A stretch of 49,591 bases of DNA, from assembly GCA_036519295.1 (NCBI GenBank), contig DATDLN010000048.1, positions 1 to 49,591 on the forward strand, given 5' to 3'. Shown in pieces: positions 24,927 through 33,235 of this stretch. Both the position numbers and the translations under genes were made by a program. The first letter of the stretch is position 1. Each line of letters opens with the position of its first letter. Origin of the DNA: JACVRW01 sp036519295. Lineage in GTDB: Bacteria; Actinomycetota; Thermoleophilia; Solirubrobacterales; Thermoleophilaceae. The notes under the pieces are model-generated. The model saw nothing but the letters and a program-made list of their open reading frames with translations, did no database searches and had not been told where the DNA came from.

Positions 24927-25823
24927 CTATCGCGCGTTGTGCGAGCGGCGCCGCAGCGCATCGAGCGCGGCCGCGAGCGCGGGGCGGCGCGCGGCGCCGC
25001 GCCGGACGAGGGCGCTCACGTGGCGGCGTGGCGGAGGCGGTGAGACCTCCGCGTAGCGGACCGTCTCCGACCCGAAGCAGGCTAGGGCGGGAAGCAGGCC
25101 GACCCCGAAACCCGATGCGACCAGGCTCTGAAGAAGAGTGGCATCGTCGGCGCGATGCACGACGCGCGGCGTGAAACCGGCCGAACGGCAGCTGTGGTCC
25201 AGCACGGCGTCGAACTGCGTGCCCGCGAAACCGGCGATCCAGGACGCCTCGCTGAGGCTTGCAAGGGCGACCGGTTCGGACGCGGGATCCTCCTTCGGCA
25301 AAACGAGCAGGAGCGGTTCGGTCAAGAGCAAATGCGACTCGAGCCCGCCGGTGGGCGCCGGCTCGACGGCGTCGTAGCTTTCGGACACGAGCAGATCGAG
25401 CTCGCCCGAGCGCAACAGGGGGATGCCATCCTCGGGCTCGTGCTCACGGACCGTGCAGACCAGCTCGGGGTGTCTTCCGGACAGCTCGACGATGGCGGGG
25501 ACGAGCAGCCCGACGGCGGCGCTGGGAAACGCGCCGATCACGATCTCCCCGCGCACGGCCTGGTGCTCGGCGGCGAGCTCGGCCTCGGCGGCGTCGAGCT
25601 CCGCCAGAACGCGGTCGGCGCGCGCGACGAGCCCTCGCGCGGCCGGAGTCAGCCGGACCCGCCGTCCATCCCGCTCGAGGAGCGCCACCCCAACCTCGCG
25701 CTCGAGCTGCATGAGCGACTGGGACACCGCCGAGGGCGTATAGCCGACGACTCGCGCGACCTCGGCAATCGTGCTGCGCCGGGCCAGCTCGCTGAGGAGC
25801 CTCAATCGCCGCACGTCGAGCAT
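24927..25823 (-). CDS. LysR-family transcriptional regulator
   Basis: This intact 298-residue regulator has an N-terminal winged HTH (LDVRRLRLLSELARRSTIAE, VARVVGYTPSAVSQSLMQLE, REVGVALLERDGRRVRLTPA) and a C-terminal periplasmic-binding-like effector domain (EIVIGAFPSAAVGLLVPAIV onward, with GFGVGLLPALA near the end). The upstream palindrome at 25831-25844 is a likely autoregulatory site. It precedes the O-methyltransferase gene on the same strand, which may be its target or cotranscribed with it. The effector is unknown. Confidence 0.93.
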   Translation of the reverse strand: MLDVRRLRLLSELARRSTIAEVARVVGYTPSAVSQSLMQLEREVGVALLERDGRRVRLTPAARGLVARADRVLAELDAAEAELAAEHQAVRGEIVIGAFPSAAVGLLVPAIVELSGRHPELVCTVREHEPEDGIPLLRSGELDLLVSESYDAVEPAPTGGLESHLLLTEPLLLVLPKEDPASEPVALASLSEASWIAGFAGTQFDAVLDHSCRSAGFTPRVVHRADDATLLQSLVASGFGVGLLPALACFGSETVRYAEVSPPPPRRHVSALVRRGAARRPALAAALDALRRRSHNAR

Positions 25824-25844
25824 CGTTAGCTGAGCTTACGCTCA
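25824..25844. promoter_or_regulatory. candidate LysR box
   Basis: TGAGC-TTAC-GCTCA (25831-25844) is a perfect 5-bp inverted repeat. The overlapping TTAGCT-G-AGCTTA (25826-25838) is nearly symmetric. Both lie directly before the LysR ATG at 25823, where LysR proteins usually autoregulate, and between it and the divergent membrane-protein gene. Confidence 0.5.
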
Positions 25845-25985
25845 CCCCAAGTCATCGGTGCTTGTGCTTGATCTGAGCCGAGCCATACTCCAGGGGTTCC
25901 GTCGACCCATCAGAAGTCCACCAAGCCCGAGCGCTACGAGCCGCTACCCGGCCTTCCCCAGCTGCCCGGCTGGCTTTGGCGCAAG

Positions 25986-26582
25986 GTGTGCCGCGGAGGG
26001 CGGATCGCCGCCGCCGTTGTGCTCGTCGCCGCGATCGCGATCGGCGTCGCGGTCGCGCCGGGGATCCTCGAATCGAAGCAGGAGCGCGCCAGCTCCCTTC
26101 AGCGCGAGCGGGCCGAGTTCCGCGCTCACCGCATCCGGAAGCTCGAGGCTGAGCAGCGACCCCGATTCAGGCGCTCAGACTCGGTCGCGCCGGCCGGCGC
26201 CGGCGACGAGGAGCGCCTGGCTGCCCGCGCTGGTCTGATGGAGGAGCTGTCCCGCGCGGTCCTGGCCGATTCGCGCCGGCGTGTCCGCCGGGGCGAGCTC
26301 GACGGACCGATCCTGCGCGCGGTATGCGAGCCGTTCCCGCGCACCGTCGAGGGCGTCGGCGCCGACAGGGACCTCTCGCGCCGCACCGGCCGCTATTCGT
26401 GCGTCGCGGTGACGTCCGAGTTCGGGCGCGGCGAGGCGAGCACCGGCGGGGTGATCGGCCATCAGTACCGGACTCTCGTCGACTTCGAGAGCGGCCGCTA
26501 CGCCTTCTGCAAGGTCTCCGGTCAGGCCGGACCGTCGCGGGAGCAGCTGGTAACGACGCTCCCCGCGTGCGGCGGGAGATAG
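25986..26582 (+). CDS. single-span membrane protein of unknown function
   Basis: The product is 198 residues from a GTG at 25986. It has one membrane helix near the N-terminus (IAAAVVLVAAIAIGVAVAPG), a charged juxtamembrane segment (ESKQERASSLQRERAEFRAH) and a C-terminal domain with two or more Cys (RAVCEPFPRTVEG, RYSCVAVTSEFGRGE, YAFCKVSGQAGPS). The frame is open back to 25872 and the upstream part (KSTKPERYEPLPGLPQLPGW, then LWRK) looks like genuine protein, but no start codon precedes it. The true start may be near 25909, where one base would turn CATCAG into an ATG. The family is not recognised. Confidence 0.65.
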   Translation: MCRGGRIAAAVVLVAAIAIGVAVAPGILESKQERASSLQRERAEFRAHRIRKLEAEQRPRFRRSDSVAPAGAGDEERLAARAGLMEELSRAVLADSRRRVRRGELDGPILRAVCEPFPRTVEGVGADRDLSRRTGRYSCVAVTSEFGRGEASTGGVIGHQYRTLVDFESGRYAFCKVSGQAGPSREQLVTTLPACGGR

Positions 26583-26700
26583 GCACCGGCTAGCGCGGGT
26601 CTCCCTCATCGACCCGAACACCGGGAAGTATCGGCACGTTCTGCTCGTCTACCCCTACATGGATCCGAGCGGCAGGCTGAAACTCGGGGTGCTCAGATGA
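26554..26700 (+). other. start-less coding remnant overlapping SDR start
   Basis: A frame open from 26554 reads RLARVSLIDPNTGKYRHVLL then VYPYMDPSGRLKLGVLR and ends with a TGA that overlaps the SDR ATG (ATGA). It has no usable start codon before an internal ATG at 26659. The coupling geometry and protein-like composition suggest the 3' end of a deleted gene. I do not recognise the product. Confidence 0.3.
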
Positions 26701-27512
26701 CGGTCGCCGTCGTGACCGGCGGTGGACGCGGAATCGGCCGCGCCGTGGCGCGCGAGCTGGCGGCCGGCGGCTATGCGGTTGCGGCCGTGTCGCGAACCGG
26801 GTCGGAGCTCGAGCAAACCGTTCGGGACATCGCCCGTGGCGGCGGAACGGCCATTCCCATCGTGGCCGACGTTGCTCGCCCAGCCGAGGTGACGCGGGCC
26901 GTGGGGGAGGCTCGCACCCTGGGTGAGATCGGCCTGCTCGTGAACAACGCGGGGGTGGGCGGACCAATTGGGGTGATGTGGGACAGCGACCCCGACGCCT
27001 GGTGGCGTGCGGTGGAGATCAACCTGCGGGGAACGTTCAACTGCGTACACGCCGTCCTGCCCGGCATGGTCGAACGCGAGCGGGGGCGGATCATCAACCT
27101 GGCCAGCGACGCGGGCGCATATCGCTGGCCGCTCGTCTCGCAGTACTCGGTCGCCAAGGCAGCGGTGATCAAGCTCACGGAGAACCTTGCCGCGGAGACC
27201 CGTCGACACGGCATCGCGGCGTTCGCGATTCACCCTGGACTGGTGCGAGTGGGCCTGACCGAGCTCTCGCTGAACGGCAAGGCTGCCGACGGCTCCGCGG
27301 AGGCGAGCGTCCACGCCTGGGTGCGCAGGCAGGTCGAGCGGGGACTCGCCGTCGAGCCGGACCGCGTCTGCGACCTGGTGGTGCGCCTGGCCTCGGGTGA
27401 GGCGGATGAACTGTCCGGCCGCTACATCACCGTCCACGACGATCTCGAGGATCTGCTCGCGCAGGCGGAGAACATCCGGCGCAGCGACTCCCACGTCCTA
27501 CGTCGGCGCTGA
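26697..27512 (+). CDS. short-chain dehydrogenase/reductase
   Basis: This 271-residue classical SDR has a dinucleotide-binding TGGGRGIG (residues 7-14), NNAG near 86, and a catalytic Ser-Tyr-Lys set in IINLASDAGAYRWPLVSQYS followed by VAKAAV. No Asp follows strand 2 (AVAAVSRTGSEL), so NADP is more likely than NAD. The C-terminal segment (GRYITVHDDLEDLLAQAENI) is typical of actinobacterial SDRs. The substrate is unknown. It is followed by a divergently evolving LysR gene on the same strand, 38 bases later. Confidence 0.93.
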   Translation: MTVAVVTGGGRGIGRAVARELAAGGYAVAAVSRTGSELEQTVRDIARGGGTAIPIVADVARPAEVTRAVGEARTLGEIGLLVNNAGVGGPIGVMWDSDPDAWWRAVEINLRGTFNCVHAVLPGMVERERGRIINLASDAGAYRWPLVSQYSVAKAAVIKLTENLAAETRRHGIAAFAIHPGLVRVGLTELSLNGKAADGSAEASVHAWVRRQVERGLAVEPDRVCDLVVRLASGEADELSGRYITVHDDLEDLLAQAENIRRSDSHVLRRR

Positions 27513-27514
27513 GC

Positions 27515-27522
27515 GGAATAAA
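27515..27522 (+). promoter_or_regulatory. GGAATAAA element before LysR remnant
   Basis: GGAATAAA-N2-CGGC lies 28 bases before the ATG at 27551. The same GGAATAAA, followed by C-GCGGC, lies on the minus strand at 24917-24910, about 35 bases before the O-methyltransferase start. In GC-rich DNA a shared 8-base AT-rich word at the same distance suggests a promoter element, possibly for an alternative sigma factor. Confidence 0.3.
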
Positions 27523-27550
27523 GACGGCCGGCCCTCCGTCGACGAAGGTT

Positions 27551-28502
27551 ATGAACAAGAAAGAAGGCTGGTTCGGCGTGGAGCTTCGTCACCTGGCGGC
27601 GCTTGCCGCCATCGAACGGGAGGGCTCGTTCCGGGGTGCGGCGGACAGCCTCGGCTACGTCCAATCCGCCGTCAGCCAGCGGATAGTCCAGCTCGAGCGC
27701 CTCGTCGGGACGCGCCTGGTCGACCGCACGGAGGATCGAAGGAGATCGAGGTGACCCCGGTGGGCAAGGTGCTGGTCGAGCACGCTGAGGAGATCCTCTC
27801 GCGTGTCCGGGCTGCGCGCGCCGACCTCACATCTCACGCCGATCGCCGAAAGGCGCTCCGGGTCGGTGTATTCCCCTCCGTGGCCACCGGCCTGCTGCCG
27901 GGCGTCCTGCGGGAGATTGCCGCGAAAGCGCCCGACCTGCGAGTCGAACCCGCCGAGTCGGCCACCGACACCGCGCTGTCCGAACTCGTCGCGCAGGGCG
28001 AGGTCGACGTCGCCTTCGCCGACCTGCCGGTCGCCGCGGGGCCCTTCGAGTCGCGCACGATCCTTCGGGATCCCTGCGTGCTGCTGGTGTCGGAGAGCTC
28101 CGACTGGGCCGAGCGAATGGAGCCTCCAACCCTCGAGTCGCTCGCGCAGGCACCGCTCGTCGTCCTCGACGGGGCGCGTTCCTCGGCCGCCCTGGAGATG
28201 TGGTTCACGGCGCAGGGCTTCGCGCCGAACGTGGCCGCGCGTGCCGGCAACGAGGCCACTCTCCGGGCGTTCGTCGCTGCCGGCCTGGGGTCGCGATCGT
28301 TCCACGTCTGGCCATCGAGCCTCGGGACGCGAGAACGCAGGCGATCGGCCTCGAGGAAGTCGTCCCCGAGCGCCAGATCGCGATCTTCTGGCACCGCGAC
28401 CGCGTCCACGGCGACGGACTCGAGGTCTTCCGCAGGGCGACGATCAAGATCGCGGGCGACCTCGGGACGTGTGTTCGCCCCGTCGAGCTGGCCGCCGCCT
28501 AG
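27551..28502 (+). pseudogene. LysR-family regulator, two frameshifts
   Basis: The three segments together give a complete LysR protein. The HTH is VELRHLAALAAIEREGSFRG, AADSLGYVQSAVSQRIVQLE and RLVGTRLVDRT in frame one. At about 27731 the frame changes to GGSKEIEVTPVGKVLVEHAE, ALRVGVFPSVATGLLPGVLR and so on through ATLRAFVAAGLG. At about 28289 it changes again to VAIVPRLAIEPRDARTQAIG and VFRRATIKIAGDLGTCVRPV. Each break is repaired by one G in a G run (ACGGAGG, CTGGGGTC). The start is ATG 27551 or GTG 27578. It lies after the SDR on the same strand and convergent with RNase J. Confidence 0.8.
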
Positions 28503-28512
28503 CAGGGGCGGC

Positions 28513-30177
28513 TCAGACCTCGACCACCACCGGCAGCACCATCGGCCTCCGCCGAAGGCGCTCGTAGACGAACTCCGCCAGGTCGTCGTGGAGGTGGTCC
28601 TGGAGCAGGTCGATCTCCCGGATCTCTTCCTCTGCCGAGCGGGCCAGCGAGTCGTCAACGGCGGCGCGCAGCTCCTCCACGAAGCCGTCGCTCTCGGTGA
28701 CGAAAGGCACGCCCCGGAAGATGATCTCGGGGGGAACGACGGAGCGGCCGTCCTGCTCCGAGATCGTGGCCACGACGATAAAGATCCCGTCCGCCGACAG
28801 CATGCGCCGGTCGCGCAGGGCCACGTCCTCGATGTCGCCCACGTCCACCCCGTCCACGAAGATCATGCCGGCCTGCTCGCGCGCGCCGAAGCGGGCGCCC
28901 TCCGCGTCGATGTCGAGTGGGAGGCCGTTCTCGCCGCGGAAGATCGCCGCGGGTGGTACCCCCACGGCCTCCGCCAGCTCGCCGTGCAGCCGCAGGCGCC
29001 GGTGGTCGCCGTGTACGGGCAGCACATAGCGCGGCCGGGTCAGGTTGAGCATCAGCTTCAGCTCCTCCGCGTATCCGTGCCCGGAGGCGTGGACCGGGAC
29101 GTCGCGCGGGGTGATCACGCTCGCCCCCAGGCGGTAGATGCGGTCGATCGTCTCGTTCACCGCGCGCTCGTTGCCCGGGATCGGGGTGGCGGAGAAGATC
29201 ACGGTGTCGCCGTCGTGCAGCTCCACGTTCGGATGGTCGCCGTGAGCCATGCGCCGGAGGGCGGAGAGGGGTTCGCCCTGGCTGCCCGTCGAGAGGACGA
29301 CCAGGCGGTGGTCCGGAAAGTCCTCGATCTCCTTCGGCCCCACGAGCATCCCCTCGGGGATGTCGATGTGGCCCAGCATGCGCCCGATGTTCACGTTCTT
29401 GCGCATCGAGCGGCCGACCAGCGACACCTTGCGTCCGAGTGAGGCGGCGGCGTCGACGACCTGCTGCACGCGGTGGATGTTCGACGCGAAGCAGGTGACG
29501 ACCACGCGGCCCGGGCAGCGCGAGAAGACCTCCTCGAGCTTCGGCCCCACGCTCGACTCGGACGGCGACATGCCCGGCCGGTCGGCGTTCGTTGAATCGC
29601 CGCAGAGGAGGAGGAGCCCCTCCCGGCCGAGCTCGGCGAGCCGCGAAACATCCGCCGGCACGCCGTCGACGGGTGTCTGGTCGAACTTGTAGTCGCCGGT
29701 CACCAGCGTTGTGCCGAGCTCGCAGCGGAGCGCCACGGCGAACGCGTCAGGGATCGAGTGGGCCATCTTCACCATCTCGACAGAGAACGGGCCCGCCTGG
29801 AAGGCCTGGGTGGCGAGCACGTCCTCCACCGGCACGTCGCGTAGGCGATGCTCGTCGAGCTTCGATCGCACTATCGCAGCGGTGAGGGGACCGCCGTAGA
29901 TGGTGGGGTCGCGGCCGAGCTGGCGCAGCACGAACGGGAGCGCGCCGACGTGATCCTCGTGCGCGTGCGTGAGCACGATCGCCTCCACCGCCTCCGCCCG
30001 TTCGCGCAGGTAGGTGAAGTCGGGCAGCACGAGATCGATTCCAAGCTGGTCGGGCGCGGGGAACATAAGCCCTGTGTCGACGACCACGATGCGGCCGTCG
30101 TACTCCACGACCGTCATGTTCTTGCCGATCTCCCCGAGCCCGCCGAGAGGCAGGACCCGTAGGGTCCCGGGGCTCAC
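28513..30177 (-). CDS. rnj: ribonuclease J
   Basis: This 554-residue metallo-beta-lactamase/beta-CASP ribonuclease has 5'-exo and endo activity in RNA maturation and decay. The metal ligands are in VLTHAHEDHVGALPF, in MVKMAHSIPDA, and in GDYKFDQTPVDG. The beta-CASP part includes LCGDSTNADRPGMS, CFASNIHRVQQVVDAAASLG and VLSTGSQGEP. The motif HASGHGYAEELKLML and the C-terminal domain (RRMLSADGIFIVVATISEQD onward) complete it. The GTG start at 30177 overlaps the dapA stop (GTGA); the dapA-rnj pair is common in actinobacteria. The genome also has RNase Y. Confidence 0.96.
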   Translation of the reverse strand: MSPGTLRVLPLGGLGEIGKNMTVVEYDGRIVVVDTGLMFPAPDQLGIDLVLPDFTYLRERAEAVEAIVLTHAHEDHVGALPFVLRQLGRDPTIYGGPLTAAIVRSKLDEHRLRDVPVEDVLATQAFQAGPFSVEMVKMAHSIPDAFAVALRCELGTTLVTGDYKFDQTPVDGVPADVSRLAELGREGLLLLCGDSTNADRPGMSPSESSVGPKLEEVFSRCPGRVVVTCFASNIHRVQQVVDAAASLGRKVSLVGRSMRKNVNIGRMLGHIDIPEGMLVGPKEIEDFPDHRLVVLSTGSQGEPLSALRRMAHGDHPNVELHDGDTVIFSATPIPGNERAVNETIDRIYRLGASVITPRDVPVHASGHGYAEELKLMLNLTRPRYVLPVHGDHRRLRLHGELAEAVGVPPAAIFRGENGLPLDIDAEGARFGAREQAGMIFVDGVDVGDIEDVALRDRRMLSADGIFIVVATISEQDGRSVVPPEIIFRGVPFVTESDGFVEELRAAVDDSLARSAEEEIREIDLLQDHLHDDLAEFVYERLRRRPMVLPVVVEV

Positions 30178-31025
30178 ACCCTGGCGAGGAGGTCGTGGCG
30201 CTCGAGCGCCTCGCGGATTACCGTCGTCTCCGCCTCGTCCGCCTCGACCAGCGGCAGCCGCAGGCCGCCCACGTCGTGACCGGCGAGGTTCAGCGCCGCC
30301 TTGACCGGGATCGGGTTGGTGGTGACGGTGAGGGCCTTGTAGAGATCGCGCAGCCCGTCCTCGATCTCGTGCCGGCGCTCCGGCTCGTCGACGATCCGGC
30401 CCATCTCGCGCCCCACGAGGTGCGAGGCGACGAGGATGCCGCCCGCCCCGCCGAGGTCCATCACCTTGGCGAGGATGTCGTCGTTGCCCGCGAGCAGGTC
30501 CATGCCCTCGATCGGCGCCAGGTCCTCGTAGCGGGCCTGCTTGACAGCGACGACGTTGTCGATCCGGGCGAGCTCGGCGAGCAGGTCGTTCGGCATGTCC
30601 GTCGCCGTGCGGCTGGGGATGTTGTAGGCCACGATCGGCTTGTCGGTGGCGGCGGCGACCGCCTCGTAGTGGGCCTTGATGCCGCGTCGATTGGGCCTGA
30701 CGTAGTACGGGGTGACGACCAGCACCGCGTCCACGCCGATGGCGGCGGCACGGCGCGTGAGCTCGATCGTGTGGTGCGTGTCATAGGTGCCGGTGCCGGC
30801 GATGACCGGGGCGTCGCCGCACTCGGCGACCCCCAGCTCCCAGAGGCGGGCCTTCTCGTCGTCGGTCATGGTCGCGCCCTCGCCGGTGCTCCCGGCCAGC
30901 ACGAGCCCGTCCGAGCCGTTCTCGAGCAGGTGATGCATGAGACGCACGCTGGCGTCCTGGTCGAGCGCTCCGTCGCGGTCGAACGGCGTGACCATCGCTG
31001 TGAGGATGCCGCCGATGAAGCCCAC
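30174..31025 (-). CDS. dapA: 4-hydroxy-tetrahydrodipicolinate synthase
   Basis: The 283-residue class I aldolase condenses pyruvate with aspartate semialdehyde in lysine/diaminopimelate synthesis. The pyruvate-binding VLAGSTGEGATMTDDEKARL is present near residue 42, the catalytic Tyr is in VAYNIPSRTATDMP, and the Schiff-base Lys is in NVVAVKQARYEDL. That last motif departs from the usual KEASGD/KDATGD sequence. The length is near normal. It is translated with rnj. Confidence 0.94.
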   Translation of the reverse strand: MGFIGGILTAMVTPFDRDGALDQDASVRLMHHLLENGSDGLVLAGSTGEGATMTDDEKARLWELGVAECGDAPVIAGTGTYDTHHTIELTRRAAAIGVDAVLVVTPYYVRPNRRGIKAHYEAVAAATDKPIVAYNIPSRTATDMPNDLLAELARIDNVVAVKQARYEDLAPIEGMDLLAGNDDILAKVMDLGGAGGILVASHLVGREMGRIVDEPERRHEIEDGLRDLYKALTVTTNPIPVKAALNLAGHDVGGLRLPLVEADEAETTVIREALERHDLLARV

Positions 31026-31116
31026 TTCACTCTCCTCGGTTCGCCTCGGGGCACCTTACCGCGCGCGTAGGCCTTCCGGAACAGCCGCTGCAAATGGCAG
31101 AATTCCTTGCCGCAAG

Positions 31117-31542
31117 ATGCGGACGGAGCGCGATTACAGCCACCGGACGACGGTCGAGAAGCTCGGCGTCGTGCCCGCTCAGCGCGTGGAGATCGCCGGC
31201 GACGTGGGCCCCGGCCTGCGGCGCGACGTCAAGGAGGCGCTCGGGCGCGGGCTGGTTCGCTCCGGTGAGCTGGACGGCGCGATCGTGCTGGTCGAGTCCG
31301 AGGAGGAGGCCAAGGAGGCGCTCGTTCGCTACAGGGCCCGCCTCCGCGACACGGGCTATCTGTGGATGATTACCCGAAAGCGGGGACACGAGCGCTACCT
31401 CAACCAGATGGCGCTCGTGCCTCACGCAAAGCGGCTCGGCCTCATCGACAACAAGACGTGTTCGATCGACGACGAGCGCTCCGGAATCCGCTTCGTCGTG
31501 CCAAGGTCGCTGCGGGGAAACGGCCGCAAAACGGCCGTCTGA
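31117..31542 (+). CDS. DUF3052 family protein
   Basis: This 141-residue protein has the DUF3052 layout: VEKLGVVPAQRVEIAGDVGP, a helix (LRRDVKEALGRGL), VLVESEEEAKEALVRYRARL, the family core RDTGYLWMITRKRGHERYLN, and GLIDNKTCSIDDERSGIRFV. The family is widespread in actinobacteria and has no proven function. The ATG at 31117 fits the family start. It is divergent from dapA and followed by a strong stem-loop. Confidence 0.85.
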   Translation: MRTERDYSHRTTVEKLGVVPAQRVEIAGDVGPGLRRDVKEALGRGLVRSGELDGAIVLVESEEEAKEALVRYRARLRDTGYLWMITRKRGHERYLNQMALVPHAKRLGLIDNKTCSIDDERSGIRFVVPRSLRGNGRKTAV

Positions 31543-31553
31543 TGGCCCGGCTC

Positions 31554-31579
31554 GCGGGGCGGCCCATAGGCCGCCCCGC
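31554..31579. terminator. bidirectional terminator hairpin
   Basis: GCGGGGCGGCC-CATA-GGCCGCCCCGC is a perfect 11-bp stem with a 4-base loop lying between the convergent DUF3052 gene (stop 31542) and the BNR-repeat gene (stop 31592). There is no T tract, so it may work as a GC-rich actinobacterial terminator. Confidence 0.75.
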
Positions 31580-31591
31580 TCGTCTGAACTT

Positions 31592-33076
31592 CTACGGGTG
31601 GTTCGCCCGGATGGCGTGCACGTCGGCCCCGTCGCTGATCGTCGACGTGAAGAAGTTGATCACGTCGTCCCCCGCGATCGTCTCGAGCCCCATGTAGTCC
31701 CCGAGGAACAACCCGCGCGGGTCACCGGGCGCGAAGTACGAGATAGGCGCGCTGTACTGGTCGAACGGACCGTGGAGATGCTGCTCCGGCTCCCAAGTGG
31801 CGCCCCCGTTGTGCGAGTGGCGCAGCCACACGTCGGTCGTCGCGATGCCGTCGCCCAGCACGTTGTTGCGGTCGTCGTAGTAGGTCAGGACGACCGTGTC
31901 GTCCGCCGTCACCTCGATCGAGTGGTTGTAGGCCTGGACGGTCGGACCGCCCGTCGACACCACCGTCGGGCCGCTCCAGTGGCGCCCGCCGTCGGTCGAC
32001 TTGGACATCACGACCCGGTTGATCGGCGTGCCCAGACCGTCCGACCAGACGACGTAGATGTCGCCGTTCGTGGGATCGATCGCGATGTCGGGCAGGTAGT
32101 CCTCGGCCCGGATCGGGAAGTTGTCGTCCGGGACGAACAGCTGCGCCGTTCGGATCGGTGCGAGCCGCGCCGGCGCCGACCAGTGGAGGCCGGCGTCGTT
32201 CGAGCGCATCACGCCCATGTAGACGCCGTTGGGGCCCCGGCCCGCTCCGGTGAACAAGTTGGCGGTCACGTTGTAGAGCGTTCCGTCCGGCGCGACCGCA
32301 ATCTGGTTGCCCTGGAAGTACGAGTTGGACTGCCGCATGGGCTCCGGCGTCGACCAGGTCTGGCCCGCATTGGTGGTACGAGAGATCATCGGCTCGCCGC
32401 GGAACGCGAACGAGTGCAGATCCGCGTTCTCGCTGTTGCGCCCCCCGGCCGGATGGGAGAAGCGCAGCCAGGTCGCGTAGGCATAGCCCGCGCGGGTCGG
32501 ATCCCCGGTGACCGAGACCTTGTCGTTCGAGATCCCGCGATCGCCCACGTCCTCGATCAGGATCTGTGGCGCCCGCCAGCCGGTGCCGTTCCACGTGGTC
32601 ACGGAGATCGCCGAGATCCCGAGCGCCGCCGAGTCGATCGGTTGCCCGATGAAGTACAGGTTCCCGCCGGCGTCGTAGGAGACCCAGGGATCGGTAACGC
32701 GCCCGAACCGCTCCGGCCCGCCCTGGCAGGCGCTCCAAGCGACGTCGGGCAGCTTCGACCAGCTCGCGGCACCATTGGTCGACATCCACGACGTCAGCCC
32801 CCGGGCGCCGCCGTCCGGCCAGCGGTCCTGCTGGGAGGCGCCGGTAATCTCGCCCGGGTTCGTCGGGTCGACGGCCACCTGTGGCTCCACCTCGGTGTTG
32901 TCGTAGGCCTCGGCGAAGTCGGGCGAGGCCCCGAACGGACACCCGGTCAACGTGGACGGCACCGACACATTGACGTCGGGGCCCAAGTTATAGGGAGCCG
33001 CAAGCGCGGTCCCCCCGATGCCGACGGCCAGCGTGAGTCCGGCGATGATCGAGCCGACCGTTCTGCCTGGACGCAT
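31592..33076 (-). CDS. secreted BNR/Asp-box sialidase-fold protein
   Basis: This 494-residue protein begins with a Sec signal peptide (VGSIIAGLTLAVGIGGTALA, cleaved after ALA). It has at least five Asp-box motifs (STNGAASW, TTNAGQTW, SNDAGLHW, STDGGRHW, SHNGGATW), so it folds as a six-bladed propeller like exo-sialidases. EPQVAVDPTNPGEIT and DPWVSYDAGGNLYF are typical of the uncharacterised secreted BNR proteins of soil actinobacteria. Sialidase catalysis is not demonstrated, because the Arg triad was not located with confidence. Confidence 0.85.
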   Translation of the reverse strand: MRPGRTVGSIIAGLTLAVGIGGTALAAPYNLGPDVNVSVPSTLTGCPFGASPDFAEAYDNTEVEPQVAVDPTNPGEITGASQQDRWPDGGARGLTSWMSTNGAASWSKLPDVAWSACQGGPERFGRVTDPWVSYDAGGNLYFIGQPIDSAALGISAISVTTWNGTGWRAPQILIEDVGDRGISNDKVSVTGDPTRAGYAYATWLRFSHPAGGRNSENADLHSFAFRGEPMISRTTNAGQTWSTPEPMRQSNSYFQGNQIAVAPDGTLYNVTANLFTGAGRGPNGVYMGVMRSNDAGLHWSAPARLAPIRTAQLFVPDDNFPIRAEDYLPDIAIDPTNGDIYVVWSDGLGTPINRVVMSKSTDGGRHWSGPTVVSTGGPTVQAYNHSIEVTADDTVVLTYYDDRNNVLGDGIATTDVWLRHSHNGGATWEPEQHLHGPFDQYSAPISYFAPGDPRGLFLGDYMGLETIAGDDVINFFTSTISDGADVHAIRANHP

Positions 33077-33235
33077 GGGACCTCCTCTCCCCCGGGACGC
33101 AGCGTCAACCGTTGAAACGCCTCAGGGGACCGAAGGTTGGACAGTGGCGCGGATCGCCGCATCCATTACGCCGCGTCATGGCTGCCAGCAGGAGGATTAC
33201 TTGGACTTCTGGCTGCAGGATGGGACCATGCCGCG

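Noticed and set aside
27397..29442. 681-residue open frame spanning SDR end, LysR and RNase J
   Set aside because: Only its middle part is the LysR effector domain; the rest is out-of-frame SDR and antisense RNase J sequence, so it is not one gene.
31512..31540. ACGGCCG-CAAA-ACGGCCGT stem as the terminator of the DUF3052 gene
   Set aside because: It lies inside the coding region; the perfect 11-bp hairpin at 31554-31579 after the stop is the better candidate.
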